A stretch of 64,000 nucleotides of DNA, taken from assembly GCA_038228295.1 (NCBI GenBank), contig JBBRPH010000005.1, forward strand, positions 1-64,000, read 5' to 3'. Positions 62,407 through 64,000 of the stretch are shown here, piece after piece; position 1 is the first letter of the stretch, and every line of letters begins with the position of its first letter. The notes beneath the pieces are model-generated. The model made no database searches. It was not told where the DNA came from and saw only the letters and a list, made by a program, of their open reading frames with translations. A program made the position numbers and the translations under genes. The DNA comes from JAICKM01 sp038228295. Lineage in GTDB: Bacteria > Chloroflexota > Chloroflexia > QHBQ01 > JAICKM01.

Positions 62407-63999
62407 TTAGGCGTAGGCCAGGGCCGCCGCCACTCCCTCGTGCCGGCCGGCGGCCCAGTGCTGTGCCCATACCGCTGGATCGGTTTGCGCTTGAGCGTCG
62501 GCGACGAGGGTGTCGGCCTCGGCCTGGTCGGCTGGGTGCAGGGTCAGGCCATGCGAGTCGAGAACAGCTTGGCTCGCCCCGAACAGGTGCGCGGCGTGCG
62601 CACCGTCGCCCAACCCGGCGGCCACCGCGCCCAGCCCCACCAAGCAGCCGGCGATGCCGTGCTCGCTGCCGAGTACACGGAAGATAGGGATCGCCTCGCT
62701 GAAGTAAGCGATAGCCTGCCGGTGCCGGCCGGTCGCTTGTGTGATATAGCCCAGGTTGTGCAGCGTCATTGCCATACCCCGGCGATCCTGCAAACGGCGT
62801 TGTAGGATCAGACCCTCTTCGTAGTAGGTATGCGCCCGCGTTCGTTCGCCGCACATCCGCGCCACCTCGCCCAAACTGTTCAGGACACTGGCGACGCTGC
62901 GCTGGTTGTCGAGTTCGCGAGCGAGGGTCAAGGCTTCCTCTAAGCTAGTACGGGCGGCAGCGTAATCCCGCCGGCTCATGGCTGCCCATCCGACGACGTG
63001 CAGCGCACTGATGCTACCGTAACGGTCGTGCAGGCGGCGGAACAAGGCCAGGCTTTCCAGGCCGCAGCGCGTCGCTTCGCGGTAGTGGCCTTGATAGTGC
63101 AACGTCCAACCGAGGTTCTCTAGGCTTTGCGCCACCCCCCGTTCATCGCCCAGCCCACGATAGGCGGTTAATGCCTCCTGCAACCAGGCCGCCGACTGGT
63201 CCAAGTCGTCTTGACCGCGCGCCAGCAAGCCGGCCCCTACCAGCGCTTGGGCGCGCACAGCGGGCGATACCACCTCGCTACGGGCCAGCAGATCCTCCAA
63301 CCAAGCGCGCCCTTCGCGCAGGTGGCCGTGTGTCCACCAGAAGCGGGCTAACGCCCCCCCCAGCAGCAGCGCGGTTTCGATGGCCTGGCGGTCCACCGTC
63401 CAACGCAGCGCGGCGCGCAGGTTGTTGTGATCGGCCTCGAGGCGGGCCAGCCAGATGCCCTGGCCCGCCCCCATCCATTCCAGGTCGGCGGCTTCGGCCT
63501 GAGCCAGATAGTAGGCTACCTGGGCCTGGGCCAGCTGTTCGGTTTCGCCGCTTTCCGTCAGCCGTTCCAGCGCATACTCGCGGATCGTCATCAGCATAGT
63601 GAAGCGCGAGACTCCCGTCTCACCTTCGCTATAGCGCACCAAGCTGCGTTCCACCAGCGTTGCCAACGGCCCGGCCAGACCGGGACGGCCGAGCACCGCT
63701 TCAGCGGCGGCCAGGGTCCAGCCGCCGACAAACAGGGCGAGGCGGCGGAACACCGCCTGCTCGTCGGCATCCAGCAGATCATAGCTCCAAGCAATCGCGC
63801 CGCGCAAGGTGCGACGGCGCGCCGGCAGATCACGCGGGCCGCCGGGCAGGCCGTCAAGCGCGGCGGTGCCGTTCGCTTCGAGCCGCGCCAGGATCATCGC
63901 AGGTGTGAGCAATTTGCTGCGGGCAGCGGCGAGTTCAATCGCCAGCGGTAACCCATCAAGGCGACGGCAAATCGCCGCGACCGCGCCCGCATTGGCGGC
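62407..63999 (-). CDS. NB-ARC/TPR regulator, C-terminal part (5' end outside window)
   Basis: The frame remains open to the right edge, so the gene is cut. The visible N-terminal end, AICRRLDGLPLAIELAAARS, is the GLPLA motif of NB-ARC/LuxR-like AAA ATPases. It is followed by LRGAIAWSYDLLDADEQAVF, FRRLALFVGGWTLAAAEAVL and a winged-helix-like region, then ten or so TPR pairs (for example SALHVVGWAAMSRRDYAAAR and ASVLNSLGEVARMCGERTRA). Such proteins are usually regulators with a DNA-binding or effector domain at the missing end. It is convergent with the WD40 gene. Confidence 0.85.
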   Translation of the reverse strand, partial: AANAGAVAAICRRLDGLPLAIELAAARSKLLTPAMILARLEANGTAALDGLPGGPRDLPARRRTLRGAIAWSYDLLDADEQAVFRRLALFVGGWTLAAAEAVLGRPGLAGPLATLVERSLVRYSEGETGVSRFTMLMTIREYALERLTESGETEQLAQAQVAYYLAQAEAADLEWMGAGQGIWLARLEADHNNLRAALRWTVDRQAIETALLLGGALARFWWTHGHLREGRAWLEDLLARSEVVSPAVRAQALVGAGLLARGQDDLDQSAAWLQEALTAYRGLGDERGVAQSLENLGWTLHYQGHYREATRCGLESLALFRRLHDRYGSISALHVVGWAAMSRRDYAAARTSLEEALTLARELDNQRSVASVLNSLGEVARMCGERTRAHTYYEEGLILQRRLQDRRGMAMTLHNLGYITQATGRHRQAIAYFSEAIPIFRVLGSEHGIAGCLVGLGAVAAGLGDGAHAAHLFGASQAVLDSHGLTLHPADQAEADTLVADAQAQTDPAVWAQHWAAGRHEGVAAALAYA

Positions 64000-64000
64000 G

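Overview
The window looks like chromosomal DNA of a Chloroflexota bacterium, probably class Chloroflexia; the genus cannot be named from the sequence alone. The reasons are very high GC, a complete-looking menaquinone gene cluster, many zinc-ribbon, FHA, Ser/Thr kinase, WD40 and GAF signalling proteins, a T-box leader on the trp operon, RNase J next to FtsK, and abundant short tandem heptanucleotide repeats between and inside genes.

Layout. 1-167: right end of an ISAs1-like insertion sequence. 187-11558: a TetR-type regulator with its operator heads a tightly overlapped operon menF-menD-menH-menB-menA-menE-aroF-(M20 peptidase)-(GNAT). It runs from chorismate supply to prenylated menaquinone precursor, but menC is absent. 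The last two genes resemble the acyltransferase and deacylase of the N-succinylamino-acid racemase pathway. 11559-13380: a partly duplicated GNAT gene, a YjbR-like protein, a DUF503 protein and an atypical receiver protein. 13529-17414: a PhoB-type response regulator and a multi-GAF histidine kinase. 17505-18078 is non-coding with a 29-bp perfect inverted repeat. 18079-21137: PDZ protein, EamA transporter, lipoprotein and a three-TM membrane protein. 21134-27213 (minus): a propeller protein, a zinc-ribbon/glycine-zipper/FHA protein and a zinc-ribbon Ser/Thr kinase.

27375-32529: a Trp-specifier T-box leader with a near-consensus promoter drives trpD-trpC-trpF-trpB-trpA. 32578-36899: GAF histidine kinase, methyltransferase, membrane-anchored cyclophilin and moaC; a GNAT gene lies convergent to 37528.

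37734-42683 is a probable genomic island: a type III restriction-modification system (mod, res), visibly richer in A+T than its surroundings. It lies immediately downstream of the 3' end of a tRNA-Lys gene and is bounded on the far side by a degraded 42-bp copy of that tRNA's 3' half. 42855-49401 returns to housekeeping genes: family-4 uracil-DNA glycosylase, a PH-like membrane protein, RNase J and FtsK.

49427-64000 is a signalling block: an unknown protein, a TM protein with an apparently dead PP2C-like domain, a TPR Ser/Thr kinase, a zinc-ribbon TPR protein, a GAF-PAS-adenylate cyclase, a 14-repeat WD40 protein and (minus strand, cut by the window edge) an NB-ARC/TPR regulator. The two signalling blocks (21-27 kb and 50-62 kb) share one parts list: zinc ribbons, Ser/Thr kinases, a phosphopeptide or phosphatase-like domain and beta-propellers. 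They may form related phospho-signalling circuits, which is inference only.
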